From: Stratiolaelaps scimitus
Lineage: Eukaryota > Arthropoda > Arachnida > Mesostigmata > Laelapidae
DNA: 64,000 nt
Assembly: GCA_019614645.1 (NCBI GenBank)
Contig: JABWDB010000004.1
Location: 3,472,001 to 3,536,000, forward strand
Direction of reading: 5' to 3'
How positions within the stretch are numbered: the first letter of the stretch is position 1; each line of letters starts with the position of its first letter. Shown one piece after another: positions 33,812-46,839 of the stretch. Below the pieces are notes generated by a model. It was not told the origin of the DNA. It searched no databases and worked only from the letters and a program-made list of their open reading frames with translations. The position numbers and the translations under genes are program-made.

Positions 33812-34022
33812 ATGATCTCATATCGGAGCGGTGCGTTCTGCGCTTATAATGTTCTCCTAATAACCTCATTGAGGCTTATCGCCTTCGTTCTTCTGGGTTT
33901 ATCTTCAGTTGCATTTTACTTTGATCTGAGACTAGCCTCGGTGAACAGTATCAAGCCGAGTTCACCGTACAATGCGACGTCAACCGCAAGCTATAATCTT
34001 TTCAGTCGGTGCCATCTGTTCG
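33812..34022 (+). CDS. Possible first exon of a type II membrane protein
   Basis: ATG, short basic N-terminus, then a hydrophobic segment (residues about 15-35, 'LRLIAFVLLGLSSVAFYF') and a Ser/Asn-rich stem with a possible N-glycosylation site (N-A-T). The frame ends at a donor-like TTCGG|GTAAGG (phase 2). Short cytosolic tail, anchor and Ser-rich stem are typical of Golgi glycosyl- or sulfotransferases; this is inference from topology. The exon at 34581 does not match in phase, so an exon between them or an alternative donor would be needed. Confidence 0.3.
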
Positions 34023-34580
34023 GGTAAGGTAAGGGTGGTGTGAAGGATGACGACTGCGGCGGTGACCGTAAGACCAAACATGGATTTTCGTACAACTATT
34101 GCCCTGAGCCGCCTAAGTCAGCGAGCAACGGCTGATAGTAGAAGAATGGGCATATATTGAGATTCGCAATAATTGCAAGGTACACAAATTCGAACATGAC
34201 CGATATAAGTTATGCAAATAGAGCGCAGCGGATGTTCATGAGGCATTTAACTTTCATTTGTCACTTTGAAGGGTGGCGGAGACAAATTCAACACGTCTAC
34301 GCAATTTCAGCTTTACATATGAACGAATGTATGATTATTAATAAAAGCAGTTGCTTGCAACACAATAAACAACAGCTCAGTAGCAGCAGCATCAACAAAT
34401 ATGACGGTTAGCATGGCGTGGCTTGGCTGCTTAGTGGCTAGGGATCGTATGAGAGGTTGACATAAACCTCCACATTGACCTACATATAGTTCTAACATGT
34501 ATTGAGTATGCTTCCTACCTCTGGCTTCTCTAAGCTTGATTAAGATGACCATTATTACCATAATAAATTCCGTTCTACAG

Positions 34581-34682
34581 GTTGAAATTAGATATCACAC
34601 CATTATTTCTATGAGGATATTCTCGCTACGAGAAAATCTCAGTCCTAGTTATGAAGGCTACACAAAACGCAGACAAATCGAG
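34581..34682 (+). CDS. Splice-flanked internal exon, 34 codons
   Basis: Acceptor TTCCGTTCTACAG, 102 bases open only in phase 0, donor ATCGAG|GTAAGTG. The peptide 'VEIRYHTIISMRIFSLRENL...SPSYEGYTKRRQIE' is basic and protein-like. No family is recognised. Probably part of the gene beginning near 33.1-33.8 kb. Confidence 0.35.
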
Positions 34683-35295
34683 GTAAGTGATTACTGCACA
34701 CATACACACCTCCTTCTTGGTTTTTGGCGTGAAATATTATGATAGCTCTTTATTGCAATTGGCTGTATGCTACCGTAGCTATACGCGATCGAATGAATCA
34801 ATCGATACGTTCTTGCTTAAACTTCACGCCGAGCAAATGATGTGTGGGCAAAACCTCTCCCATTCTACAATATCTCCGGCTGCCATAACGCTTCGAAGTG
34901 GGGTGTCATGCGTCAACTTTGGGCGCGTTCGTGACTGCGACGTAATGTCCGTCGGAGTCGCTCCTTGCAAATGCGAATTTGTCATACAGCCAATGGTGGT
35001 GGCGCAAACGAGTGCCTGATCACGGGACAGACGATATATCATCTTCACCATCAGGTTCTGTATCGTTTTCAGCTACTTATGTGAACTCAAGAAGGCGCGA
35101 ACATTTCACGAACATTTCATTTCATTTTGCACGGCTCGTACCCACTGAAACGAAGAGCTCACAAAAGCCACAGCGACAACGCTGCACGTTTATAAACGGC
35201 TTCGTATGCAAAAGTCATCTTTGATATCAGACGATTCGAGGGAATCGTGGCTTTGTTTTCGAAACGTGCAATTTCGCAATGTCAACAAATGCAGC

Positions 35296-35480
35296 CGTTG
35301 CCTGTGCGAGCGTTTTTTTTTTCGAGCTGACCCTCAGCTGTTCCTCGGCTATCTGACAGGCCTCAGCTCTTAACCTTTTAGGTTTTACTATGAGGACCTG
35401 TCGGGGCCTAACCTTTGCTTATTCTCCTTCTTACTCGTGCGTTGCAAGAATCGTCAGATAAAGAAACAAAGGCGTTGCCT
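35296..35480 (-). mobile_element. Short retroposon (~170 bp) with 8-bp target-site duplication
   Basis: CGTTGCCT at 35296-35303 is repeated at 35473-35480. The insert is a minus-strand copy of the family also seen at 55030-55211 and, as a stub, at 26412: shared blocks CAGCTGAGGGTCAGCTCGAAAAA (3' end with A tail), GGCCCCGACAGGTCCTCATAGTA and AAGGTTAAGAGCTGAGGCCT. No clear polymerase III boxes, so it may be a LINE 3' end or a non-tRNA SINE. Confidence 0.65.
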
Positions 35481-36665
35481 CTGCTGCTTTGGTGTTACCA
35501 CTGCGGTTAACCGGTATGAGTACACCGGCCTTCCTTGGCCCTGACCGAGGAAGAGAGATCGCCTCAATCGCTAGCCAAAAGAGCGTGTTTGCTAGCATTC
35601 GTTGAATTTCAGATTTGAATCCACACTTTCGGGGCGTTTTACGCTGACTGCAATAATCGATAGAGTGCTGATTTCCCCTTGGGACATTTTTCCGTTGGCG
35701 TCATATCTTTCAGTTAACGGTGAGGTTGGGTAACGACTGCGCTGTGTGTGGCTGCGATACCAGAACGATTTTCAGCGGCGATTTACAAATAGGTAGCTAT
35801 GATATACATGGCATTTTCAGTTAGGATATGTCTGTCTGTACGTCAAGGCTCCGATTGGTTAGACTTCAGAATTTTTCCATGAACAATCAATCAAGGTGTA
35901 CGCACAGAACAGACTGTGGCTTGACAGCTCTGATCACTCAGAGCTCATTGCATAATAAATTAATTCGTTCAAGCGAACCTTGGCAACGATCAAGACGCAC
36001 TCGAACATACGGGGCTCAGAAATAAAACGAGAAAGAGAAGAACTTCTTACACAAATCAATTGTCCAGGGCAGAAGATGAAGAGACAGCTTATATACAAGT
36101 GAGCCAAAAAGCCACTGCAAATAAAAATACACCAGAGAGAGAGAGGAGCCCGGCTTTTCGATTGCGGCTGGAATCGGATGTCAATACGCACAGCAAATGG
36201 CCACAGTTACTAAAGGCGTCCGGATACTTCACATTTAATCAAGCAGATCGCTTCTATCTAGCAAGCAGTTCCTCTGGGGGCTGACGCAACATTGGGCCAT
36301 TGGCTCGACCACGTCTAGACGACGAAAATGCTATAGCGTAGTAGGTACAGGAAATAAAAATTACATCGGCCAGATGCGTTGTTGTGCAATTCCGAAAACG
36401 CGAAGAATTTTCGAACAAACTGGTGCTGCTCTGAGCTTAGGCAGTGTTGAATTCTAGGCAGTAGAGTTGATATATAAAGTTTCTACCTCATCGACTCTCG
36501 AGCGCGACTGGCTCGGACAATATTAACTTGGGGGAAATTATTCTATTATATTATAACTCGTTATTGGCGTCAACGAAACAGAGGAATGTTTCACTTTATA
36601 GTTGATAAAGCATGGCAATATTTATTTTCGTTTATCGTTTCCTGTGGTTCTAGGAGACATCTATT
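35481..36665. other. Low-stop region without supported gene
   Basis: Two overlapping plus-strand frames (35828-36025 after a TTTTCAG acceptor; 35957-36284 without ATG) and a minus frame are open. Peptides look plausible, but such lengths are expected by chance here and splice phases do not decide between them. Confidence 0.2.
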
Positions 36666-36669
36666 TGTC

Positions 36670-36692
36670 ATATATATATATATATATATATA
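36670..36692. repeat. (TA)n microsatellite
   Basis: TA repeat. Confidence 0.9.
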
Positions 36693-37329
36693 CTAGTCTA
36701 TTTAATAAAAATAAAAGCATATAATATATCGATGTTCTATTCAGGCTTCGACCGATTATAGCCTTTCGGCGCACAGTTCGAACATTCAACCTGACTACTT
36801 ATTCTGGTGAATACTATTCCCTGCTAATTCAATAGAACAAATGTGTGTGCCCCCACTAAATACTGGACATTGTCTTAAATCGCACCATATGAAATGACCA
36901 AATTTACTTTAGATATTTCGTAACGATGGTAGGTAGCTGCGCTTGTCGATTCAATTTGGCCAACTTAATAAACGCGCAGAAAATTCAGCAAGTTTTTTTG
37001 CGTGTAGCTCCCGCTTGACAACAACACACTGCGGTGGAAACAACACGCCTCGGCAGAATCAGGATTCACGTATAAAAATTAACCATAAAACATCTTCTTT
37101 CCCGTGTTTGCACCGATGTACGATGTCGAAAACTATTTTTAATGCACGTTGATTACTAAGCCTGGCTCGATGCGAAGGAACCTTGATGAAACCGAACCGT
37201 TCCGGGAGAAGGCAGCATGGCTCACGTGTATAGAACGATGAACACGTCAGCAATTGCAAGCGCAGAATCTGACAATTGACACGGAGGAATAGAGCGCTCG
37301 TTGCAACTAAATGGACTGGAGCTACACAC

Positions 37330-37355
37330 AATATATATATATATATATATATATA
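37330..37355. repeat. (TA)n microsatellite
   Basis: TA repeat. Confidence 0.9.
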
Positions 37356-37559
37356 GCTTCGAAATACTACTCGTTAGGGTAATTGGGCAACGCCGGCTAG
37401 ATAAATGAATTATGGGAACAATGTAATCGGATATGTGAAGCAGCGTAATGCGACCGCAGAAGCAAGGTAACACGGTGCCGAGAACAATCAACAATGGGTT
37501 AGCTGATGCAGGATACTCGAAGCGCGGGGGAGAGTCCTACAAGAGAATTGCAGGGAAAC

Positions 37560-40045
37560 ATTAACAAGAATTGCAACAGAATATTTTAACGGATCCGTTT
37601 AGCAGGGTCGCAGGATGTCGAAAGTGTCCGTGTCGAAGCCGAGCCGCGTCGGAAATCGATTCGGGACAGACTCTCGATTCAATAGACTTTGCGCAAATAT
37701 GCAATCTCAGGGGTGCATCAGCCTGAAGAAACGGACATAGACTGACTATTGCATATTCACAACTTATTTCTGACATACATACGTATAATAATATTGTACA
37801 CATAAAATAGAGCTTAATTGGCTTCAGAAGGGTACCAGTAACAATAATAATGTTTCCAGGCGTAAATCACAAATCAAGCATTAGACTGGTTGAATTATTC
37901 ATACTACGGCGATAAAAATTACTTGGAATAAACTCGACAGACGCAAACGCGTGCTTCCCTCGCGTAGCCCAAAGAGAAAGTATTGTTGTTGTTGTTGTCG
38001 TCGTGTGAGCAGGCAAGACCGCCTAGACATTCCAATCTCCATTTTCTAAGGAGACCGGAATGTCTCTGGTGGTGTTCGCGCGTTTGAAGACAAATTTTCT
38101 CCTCGATAAAAAACAAAAAAAAAACCTGCAGAGAACCGATGAATATGTACAGCGAATGATCGTAATTCTTGTGAATTTATCTTAATTGGTAGAATTGTTC
38201 CATTCTCGAGCGATCTTTGTAGCCAGCGCGTGTGCGTCGCCGGTTATGATTACTGTGAACTGAGCGGTTGTTTGAGTATTACTGTGGTTGATTCCTTTGT
38301 GGAGCGCGCACTACGGATGAATTAAGTCTAGGTTGGCAAGTCAGTGAGGCGCTTAATTTAGGGTAATATTAGGTAACCAGGTATATGCTGTGGTGACGCG
38401 GCCCTTACTAGTCTAACTACCCTTGAATAGCCAAAGGAAGGACACTCGGATTTCTCGGGACGATGAGGATAGCGCAGAGCGATGGGTCGGTCGGGGATAA
38501 TTGATGACAGACGGGAGTCCACAGAATGGCGCACCAGCTGTCGAGAGATGTGTACATTGACTGGGTGGCGGACACGGAATGAAGTGGAATCTGCTGTGAG
38601 AATCCCACCCGACCGTCCTGACCTCTAGCGCGCTATGTTTAATTTACTACATTAATTATTAGTAACACAATAATACATATTAATTTTGTGGTAATATATA
38701 TATATATATATATGTTCTCCGCTCTTTGTTTATTCATCTGACGAACCGCTCATCGCTTCGTCACATATGGCTATTTAAGTATTCGCTTATTATAAGCTTC
38801 AAGCAGGATTATTTCGTTAGATATTTAATTGGGATGCTAGATTTGTTTTACTCACTGGTCAATGGGTTTTGCTAAGTTCGAGCTTCCTGTACGATGTTAT
38901 CATTTGGGACCGATGATATGAGGCAATTTGACGGGAACGTGATCATGGATACCTTAAAAGTCTTTGCCGAAGTCTGACGCCGCGACCTTTCCCGCTGTTA
39001 TACTCCAGTGTTTTTCGCGATTGGACGTCACCACGTGAACGGTGGGGCCGTTTGCTCAGCAGATATTTTGAGTGGCCTTCGTCTGTCGATTGTAGGAAAT
39101 AGAAACTGAGAGCTTCCACGAAGAGCGCTGATCCGCCAGGTGTCTCTATCCGCCGACGCGACAAAGTGACCACTATATCGCCTTCTTGCTGGGCTATCAA
39201 TCGTCCGGAAACTACGACTCAGCTGAGCCACCTAGAGTTCGTCGCCTTTTCCGACAGCAAGGCGGAAGTGTAATTTCTCCCCCGTGGTTTGCCGCACGCA
39301 CACTTCGTGACACAACTCAACGAGAGCACAGTTTTCGGCAAACTGCGGACTCATTTGAGCCATAGGCCATACATGCATTGAATTCTAGGGCATCGACTGT
39401 GCCTATCACTGTAGGCAGATGTTTCGTGCCTTAACGCGTGAATCTCTTTTTGCCTAGTTTTCCTCAGTTCCTCATTGGGGTGTAGTTTTAGCCTTTTGCT
39501 AGCGCTGCTATTTGAATATGTTTTGCGAAACAAAGCTCAGCCAAGTGCTCAACAAAGCTCACTGGGCTCCCTTCGTCGCTCAACAGAAGTCCACGGGTGC
39601 ATACACACGACGAATTGTGGTTCGCTGCTGTGTGGCTCACGTCCGACCATCACAGAATAGATAGAAAAGTCACGTGCTACTTCGAATCTGGAAATCTTGG
39701 CGTCTATTTGGAGTCCTGCTGAATTAATTCTGGTGAATGCACATGTAGGTTTTAAAATGTCCCCTAGACGGGAGATATTACAATATTATTATTATTATTA
39801 TGGGCTCGTGTTAGGTTACAAATGAACGCAAATGCCAACCGGAGCCCGAATGAGGATTTCAATTCAATCAAAGCTGATTGAATCTGCCTGCCTAATTTTA
39901 CTACTCTAGCGTTTCCTGTATGATAACCTCTCTACCTTTATCTTACCAAGAAAATGCACCGTGTGATACTTATCTCAGAGAAAAAAGGAAAGGATTGTTC
40001 CGCTTATTCATTAACCATAAAAGCAGCTAGCTATAGGATTTATAC
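37560..40045. other. Intergenic, no supported gene
   Basis: Frames up to 90 codons only, overlapping on both strands. Contains (TA)n at 38694-38713, a short (TTG)n near 37985 and an (ATT)n near 39785. No transposon was recognised. Confidence 0.25.
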
Positions 40046-40165
40046 GTGGTAGCACTAGTGGCACGGGTTCGATCCCCACGATCGCACATTTGCATTAAGG
40101 GGTCCGTCTTATGAAGCAACGCCTAACGCAGTTATGTTGACGTAAATGTCAGCCCGTGGCAGACT
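40046..40165 (+). mobile_element. SINE fragment (B box to tail)
   Basis: Starts just before the B box (GGCACGGGTTCGATCCCCAC) and continues CGCACATTTGCATTAAGGGGTCCGTCTTATGAAGCAACG to the tail GACGTAAATGTCAGCCCG, in which part of the GTTGGCTG hairpin is deleted. Confidence 0.65.
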
Positions 40166-40389
40166 AGTGGCAGCGACTATAAGTGGTAGCTTGAAATCAA
40201 AATAAATAAATTCATTGATTGCCTAGTGTTATTAAATAGCAGGCCAGTACCAATGTATTAGACATACACGTATACCAGCAGTTTGCGCGAGAACGGCAGG
40301 CATCTCGGAGAGTTCGTTCATTTCAGCGATGACGGCCTGAGTTTAAGACAAGAGACACACTGACTAGCCCTCTTTGTTAGACCTTGCAA

Positions 40390-41600
40390 GGCGGGTGAGC
40401 TGTCTTAGACCGTCGACGACGTGATTTCTTGCTGCAGTCGTTCGTCCGAAGCGACGCTATCCCGTCCGGGCTATGCTGGTCGTCGCCGCTGCTGGCCCAG
40501 CGTCGAGATTCTGCCAACGACGACGTGTCGAGACAGTGAGAAGCTACTGCTGCTGCTGCTGCTGTTGTTGGGCGAGCTCTCTGTGCGTTGTTGTCTCATC
40601 CATCCTCCTTTTCAGTTAGCTATCCATCGCCTTCGCCACAGTCGTCGTTACTTGTGCAGGCCTTGCCTCGCTTTTTGTGGCGCATGCTAGGCTGGTGACA
40701 GTTAGTCACAGTTCCACAATATTTCTCGTTCTCTCGGTCTATCTTTCGGTGGCCTCGACGAACCAGTACAACCGACAGTTCCCTGGGAGAACATAGAGTT
40801 TCAAGCGTCTTTTTTTCAACGGAATCACCGCCGCGCTGAGGGGACCCGGCGCCAGGACGGGAGTTCGTTTTGGGATGGGTTTTGAGACATGTGCGTTCGT
40901 GTTGCAGGCCATCTCAATGAGGAAGCGCTGCCAGCTTGCATAAAAGGTTTAGTATTATACTACTAGATCTCTGTGAGATCCCCATCTTGCGACGTCCGCC
41001 ACGAGCTGTGGAGGGGAGGGCGTCGGCAAGAGGAGTTCTGGCTTGGTTGGTTATCATCGCGTGGGTCCGGAACGAGGGTTGCCTCAACATAGGGTCCATT
41101 GCCCATCCAATGTAGGAGGACATGTGTATGTTTGTGTTGCTTTAGATGAACTCGAAGGTTTGGTCTTTCGGCGGTTGTGGATAGGCGCACCCTTAGTTCC
41201 CCACCCGCGTCAGATAACCCGACGCGACAACTCAAGTTGCCGTCCGCCGCCGCCGCTTCTCAGCACTAAACGAACTAAACAAGCATTTGTTCTTTGCCCT
41301 GCTCAGCCCTGACTGCTTCGGAGGCCTCACGTACTTTTTGTGCCGGCGACGATTCGGAGCGCGAAACAGAGAGAGAGAGGGGGGGGGCGTCTTGACTGCA
41401 CGTGTTGCGTCCTGCAACGACTCGACCCAGCTGAATGAGCTAAGAACACTGCGGCATCAAGAGGGGATATTGTGCGCTGTCATTAACAGCTGTAGTGTTT
41501 GTCATCGTCCCACCACCCAAACCCGATGGCCTGCCACTGGCCGTCCACCGTCTACTGTACGCTGAACGCAACTGGAACCGCTGTCCTTTCGAGTTATGCA
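40390..41600. promoter_or_regulatory. CpG-rich block, possible promoter/first-exon region
   Basis: GC- and CpG-rich for about 1.2 kb, with a CTG tract (40547-40569) and many overlapping frames on both strands. It resembles the GC-rich block before the Trp-rich gene, so it may hold a transcription start, but no exon chain could be anchored here on either strand. Confidence 0.3.
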
Positions 41601-41783
41601 GCCTTGGATATGGGGAAAGGATGACCCGCTGACCACCGCCGGTGGATTCTGCTCTGAGTGAGAGACTTGTATACTATGAGCGAGTATCGTCTCTTGGCTC
41701 AGCAGTTCGAAAGATTATCATGTTTAATTCGTACCGTACAGAGTGACAATGATGGTTTCGGCTAAATGTTAAATTACATCGGT

Positions 41784-41811
41784 GTCATGTGGCATTTGTA
41801 TGCCACATGAC
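41784..41811. repeat. Perfect 12-bp hairpin
   Basis: GTCATGTGGCAT / ATGCCACATGAC with a 4-base loop (TTGT). Confidence 0.55.
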
Positions 41812-41887
41812 GATAGGGGAGGCGAAGCCTCAATCGTATAATACTAATAATAGTTCACAGCATTGAATATCAGCAACGATTATCATG

Positions 41888-41913
41888 TATATATATATAT
41901 ATATATATATATA
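41888..41913. repeat. (TA)n microsatellite
   Basis: TA repeat. Confidence 0.9.
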
Positions 41914-42008
41914 GGTAATGTACAATACTAGGCATAATGCTTGTAAAAAAATAATAATGCTTGCATAATGCGTCTAAACAGTGCTGTGGACAATTGTATT
42001 TTCAATCA

Positions 42009-42476
42009 TTATTTACTCATATTATATCGTATTATTACAATATGAATAAATGAACAGAAAGAATAAGAACGATCAGATACTGTGCGCGATTTTTGTAAGA
42101 GAAAAAACACTATCACCACAAATATGTCGACTATTTCCAATAGCTGAGACTTTTCAGTGCCACGATGGCGCAGTGCTGTTCGTGGCTCAGAAGGTTTGAA
42201 GCAAGTTTGAATACATGATCTTTCTAAGAGAAGGTTTATGAATACACATCTTCCTAAAAAGTATGCTATACTATTCATATGTAATTTTTTCAAAAGTCGA
42301 ATACCATCCCGATATGGTGACGCATACACCGTTATTGAATAACAACACGAAACATTTGTTTTTGCAGGAAATGGAAATTTTATCTTTTTTTTTCGGTCCT
42401 GACTCTTGTCACCACAACGGTCATCTCGGCCATCCTTGACCTCGCGACCGTTATCTTGCCTTACCCAGCCAGTCAA
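42009..42476 (-). other. 155-codon open frame, significance unknown
   Basis: One of the longest open frames outside transposons. Its first possible ATG is internal (about residue 67). It contains one hydrophobic segment (IVDIFVVIVFFLL). There is no splice context or recognisable domain, and one or two frames of this length are expected by chance in a window of this size. Confidence 0.15.
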
Positions 42477-42615
42477 GCAACTGCCATATTTGAGTCATTC
42501 GCTCACAACATACTATGCATGTATGTATAGGCCGCAACGGTATTAACGACACCCGATGTGTTGGTAGATATCGAAGTGATGATCCACTTGATATGATTCG
42601 TGGGCTTTCCCCTCG

Positions 42616-42868
42616 TCACATTTTGTGTTTTCTCTTGTGTTGAACAACTCCCTGCTCCAACTTTTCACTCGCACACACCGCGTGTCCGTAGCGCAGGGAT
42701 ATTTTGATGTAATTTTGATGACAACTCTCCAATGCGATGACGACTTTGCGGGTCCGATTTCGACGTTTGCCGTCGCTGACACTAGCCACGTCTGATCGTC
42801 CAATCTTCAAAACTGCAGAATCACTCTCATCGTTAAGTCCGGCAAAAGATTCACTGAGCCGCTCGACG
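42616..42868 (-). CDS. Possible exon, start-less frame with coding-like codon bias
   Basis: A minus-strand frame of about 84 codons between a TGA and a TGA without a 5' ATG. G occupies the first codon position in about a third of codons, as in real genes. The peptide is Ser/Asp-rich then basic ('SDSAVLKIGRSDVASVSDGK', 'RKVVIALESCHQNYI'). A branch-point-like CACTAAC lies upstream with an acceptor-like GTCGAG. The opposite strand is open as well, so composition alone may explain it. Confidence 0.22.
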
Positions 42869-42922
42869 GTTCAAGCGGCGGCGTTAGTGCTGACGACGTT
42901 ACGTTCATCTTATATTTCTCTT

Positions 42923-42956
42923 TTGTTGTTGTTGTTGTTGTTGTTGTAGTTGTAGT
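42923..42956. repeat. (TTG)n microsatellite
   Basis: About ten TTG units, degenerate at the end. Confidence 0.85.
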
Positions 42957-43368
42957 GTTGTTTTGATGCCGTTGTTATTGAAATTCACCCGCGATCACGG
43001 CCAACAATGATTTTTCCACCAGAGAATCCTTCAGCTAACTAGCGTACCTGTCCATTTCGCTTCTCATTATGCTCGCGCCAGTCTGTCGCCATTCGTCATT
43101 TTCATACGTGGACGTGCGTCGATTGTGTTGTGAACTTTAAAGGGTGTGGCCATCTATCATCCGAGCGGTGGAAGGTGTTCGTTCTGTTGATCGTGAGGCC
43201 GCGTCGGTGCCACTCATAACGATGACGCCCACGTCACAGGGGCTTGTTGCTCAGTGGGCGGAGCTTGAATCGTCCGTCAGATGTTTGGCGATCGATCTTC
43301 GCTTAGATACACTTACTAGGTATAGATCGAGCACATCGTCAGCGGATCCCTTACCTCCCATCTTCGAC

Positions 43369-43387
43369 ATATATATATATATATATA
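43369..43387. repeat. (TA)n microsatellite
   Basis: TA repeat. Confidence 0.85.
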
Positions 43388-44194
43388 CGCATGTTGATCT
43401 CATATGATATATGCCACTGCCTCATGCAGTGATAAACAAAGATGAACGATTATATCGACATAATCTATTCGATCACTGTGCCAGCAATCCCAGGGCATTC
43501 AACGGCATGTTATTATTATTATTATTAGTTATCCTCTCACAGCGACAACAAAGTGAGTACTATATTCAGTCAGCTGGAGATGGGGATGTTCCGGTGAGTC
43601 GTGACGGAACCCGACAATGAACGCTCTCTATGGCTACTACGATGGATGAGATTTAATTCAACTAATATTTGAACGTCACGAGGTGTAAAAGACACTGAAA
43701 ACAACGGAAAATAGCGAAAAATTATGAACGAATTGTACGCAGTAAGGTTGGACCGCAACTTTTCTCATGGCTCGGATGAATCGGTGTGTAGAAGATATAT
43801 CTGCCTGATGTCCCACGACAGACGTTTTTTTTAACCAGCAATGCGATATACGCTAAGTGTAAAATATAGAAGTTTATAGCATGTCACGCCATCTCGTCCT
43901 CAACGAGCTGTTTTATATATATATATATGTATATTATATATGCATACTTATGTGTAGATCATGGTTAGGTATCTTCATACAGTGACTAATCTTCTTCATG
44001 GTGAAATTTCGACTCGTCCCGACCCGCCATGGCTCCGTCTCATCTATAGTTTCACGTTGTCTCACATACCCCGGGTCTATCTGGTTCCGGTCTGTCTCTA
44101 AACCCCCTTATCGTAAACGATATTCTAACCCCACAAATGGGATTGTTGTTGTCGTCAGCTCCAAGTGTTCTCGCCTTCTCGCACCGTGACGAAA

Positions 44195-44270
44195 ATGTAG
44201 CCGTAGCTCAGTGGGGTTGTATTTTTAAAGGCGGTTTCGCATCCAGTCATCGTCGAATCGATACGCTGCT
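44195..44270 (+). other. tRNA-like sequence (A-box match), possible tRNA pseudogene or SINE head
   Basis: GTAGCTCAGTGGG is an exact-looking tRNA A box, followed about 30 bases on by GGTTTCGCATCC, a degenerate B box. No cloverleaf acceptor stem can be closed, so it is not a functional tRNA gene. Confidence 0.3.
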
Positions 44271-44429
44271 CCCTCATCCTCGACCTCCTCGGCTCCGCTC
44301 GGCGAAGACCGCTTACCGTGACCTTGCGAAGATGCAACAGTTACGCAAAGAAGACAAACGCATATGATGATGAAGACCACAGGACCACAATTGACTGACC
44401 AGAGTTCAACAGAACACAAATACAAAACT

Positions 44430-45650
44430 CTCGAATAGGTTTAGCTAGGTCGGCTTGAAATCATTGTCCAACCGAGGGCCGCATACTCCATAGATTCTAG
44501 AGGGAAAAAACACATTTTTCACCTACCCCCGAGACAGGAATGACCGTAAAGTCGACAGCTGTCCGCAAGAGCGTTCGGCTGGCGACCTGAAAAACAAAAT
44601 TATTATTATAAATATTATTTCACGAAGGGCGAAAGGATGGGGAATAAAATTTCCTTTATATAGAATTATATCTAGGTACGTGTGAGTTCCGCTAAATGTA
44701 TCTGTCTCATTGTTTATTTTTGAGTGAACATAAACTAGTATTCGTGAAGCCGACAAGTAAATGCACCGAGATCGATACGATTCGTTTCATTGTCGCGATG
44801 CGACATAAATTAAGTACCGTGTCACCACAGTATGTGATTGCTACGCATTAACTGATTTACGTCGACGGTATATTGTCGCCAATGTTAATGGAAACCCTTT
44901 GTAGATTTTGATGTTCATATTTATATTGTTTCCCGAAACGTACGTGTTTCCCGTTCTACTTTCTGTCACGGATTTAGTGACGCTTTTGACGTATTGGTTA
45001 AGAGATGTATGTTGTTACTATAGCTGCGATAACAACGATGTATAAACTCAATAATTGCTTCTTCACCAATGTTTACATTAAGCTCAAACAAAACAACAAT
45101 TTTTAAGCGGTCGCCGTACGGCACCGGCGGTTTTCTGGAATAATAAACTCGATCGAGCTCCGCACCTTATAGCCGGCGGCCAACGAAGGCTCGCACATAC
45201 GACAATGCTCAGATATAAGAGGATAGCTCTACTCTATGCCGGCCATTGATTATGAGGGTTGCTTAGATGCAATGTTTCTCTAGCACAAAGAGATCGAGGA
45301 TGCAAATAAGTTTGGCGCTGGAAAACACGAGTGGCACTCAACACTCAGCTGCTACATTGTTGCCGTATAAACTCCACAGCCTGAGAGTCGACGTCATTCA
45401 CCAGTTAGACATCCCTGATACGAATTTGGCCACTTATATCATCAACGCACCTTTGCGCTGTTTGCTAATTCCATTGCCTAGAAGCGTAGCGCAAAACTAG
45501 CCCGCAACCATGATCCACCATGGTTTACAGCTAGCATTCCACAAAAAGTGTATCTTTTACCGATTAATAGGAGTCCTTGAACTCGGACTTTCGAGACAGC
45601 CATTTGCCTCTCACGGTTTTTCTAATACCAAGCGTGCACCTCATTCAAGT
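44430..45650. other. Intergenic, no supported gene
   Basis: No splice-supported exon and no recognised mobile element. Confidence 0.25.
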
Positions 45651-45654
45651 AAAG

Positions 45655-45740
45655 ATGAGGTGAAGGCTTTATTGATTTCATTAAAGGAACTGCAGTTTTT
45701 TCAATGTTGAAGTTCTCTTATATGTCACGTAATAAGTGAC
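45655..45740 (+). repeat. Dispersed repeat, copy 2
   Basis: Partner of the copy at 31140-31225; aligned block AAGGAACTGCAG...AAGTTCTCTTATATGTCACGT. Confidence 0.5.
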
Positions 45741-46839
45741 GCACCTGACGAGAGTAATATAATGGTTCTATCCGAGGGAGGGAATAATGCATTTTGGCCA
45801 TTTTGTTGCGGCTCCACACAGTTGTAGCACATGGAGTCGCATATCGGCGGCACCCTATAAATGCAACGATTGACTTACGCATTCAATGCTTATAAATCAA
45901 TCATCGCTTAGCGAAATAGGATCCAGTGGCAGGGCGCTAGCAGGCGGGGCGTTCGTGTTTGTTACAGTATATATTATGAACAAACGATTCAACCTGTCTC
46001 CAACATCTTACAAAGAGGGAGAGAGCGCACTCATGTGTCATTGTGTTGCAAATAGGCATCGTTAAGGAAACCTATTTTGTCCGAGCCCCGAGCCTACTCT
46101 GCATACTTGCTTCCAGGCTCCATCAAGGGCCTGCTCGCGTGGCCGACGGATGCAACATGAAGGCCTAAGAGCACCAGTGTCACCCGAGCGTGCCATGGCG
46201 ACTGCCTGAAACGCTGAGAGGTCCTCATTTAGTGGGCCATGCGACATCCACTCAGCGTTGAGTGTTTAGGGGGCCACGCCGGGCAAAAACGGACTTCTAA
46301 TATTATATGACATACACGTGGCGGACAGCCAGAGTCAAAGGTCACCTCTAAAAACGGCGATATATATATGTGTATATACACTGTATGATGGCGCATATAT
46401 TCTAAAAGTCAAACGCTATTCAGCGTTTCGGCATGTCACTTTATGCTGTATTTTTGGGTCGCTCAGTGCTATGTTGAAGTGTGGTAAGTATTTAATAAGT
46501 GAATGCTAGCTCGCTAGGATAAGCTCGTTGTGGTTATGAAATGTTGAATTACCTAATGAGTAAGCATTATGGTATGTGGTTAGCTGCAAACTGCACACAA
46601 ATATACGTTATGAAAACACATTGATTGTGCAAGCAAGGGGTGGGAGGTAACTCAGATTCAAGTGGCAACATGAACGTCAGTCGAATAAGCCCGTACCCAT
46701 TATCGCGGATTCGAACAACATGCTGCATAATGACACATTGATATATGCACTGCAATATAATAGCATAGCGGGCACTGACCATCTATTAATAGATACAATG
46801 TCAAGCACAATACAATAATACCTTTTACTCAAAGGGATA

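Noticed and set aside
41043..41565. Overlapping ~90-codon plus and minus frames
   Set aside because: CpG-rich block with low stop density; none has a start in good context, splice sites or motifs.
44195..44270. Functional tRNA gene
   Set aside because: Good A box but degenerate B box and no closing stem.
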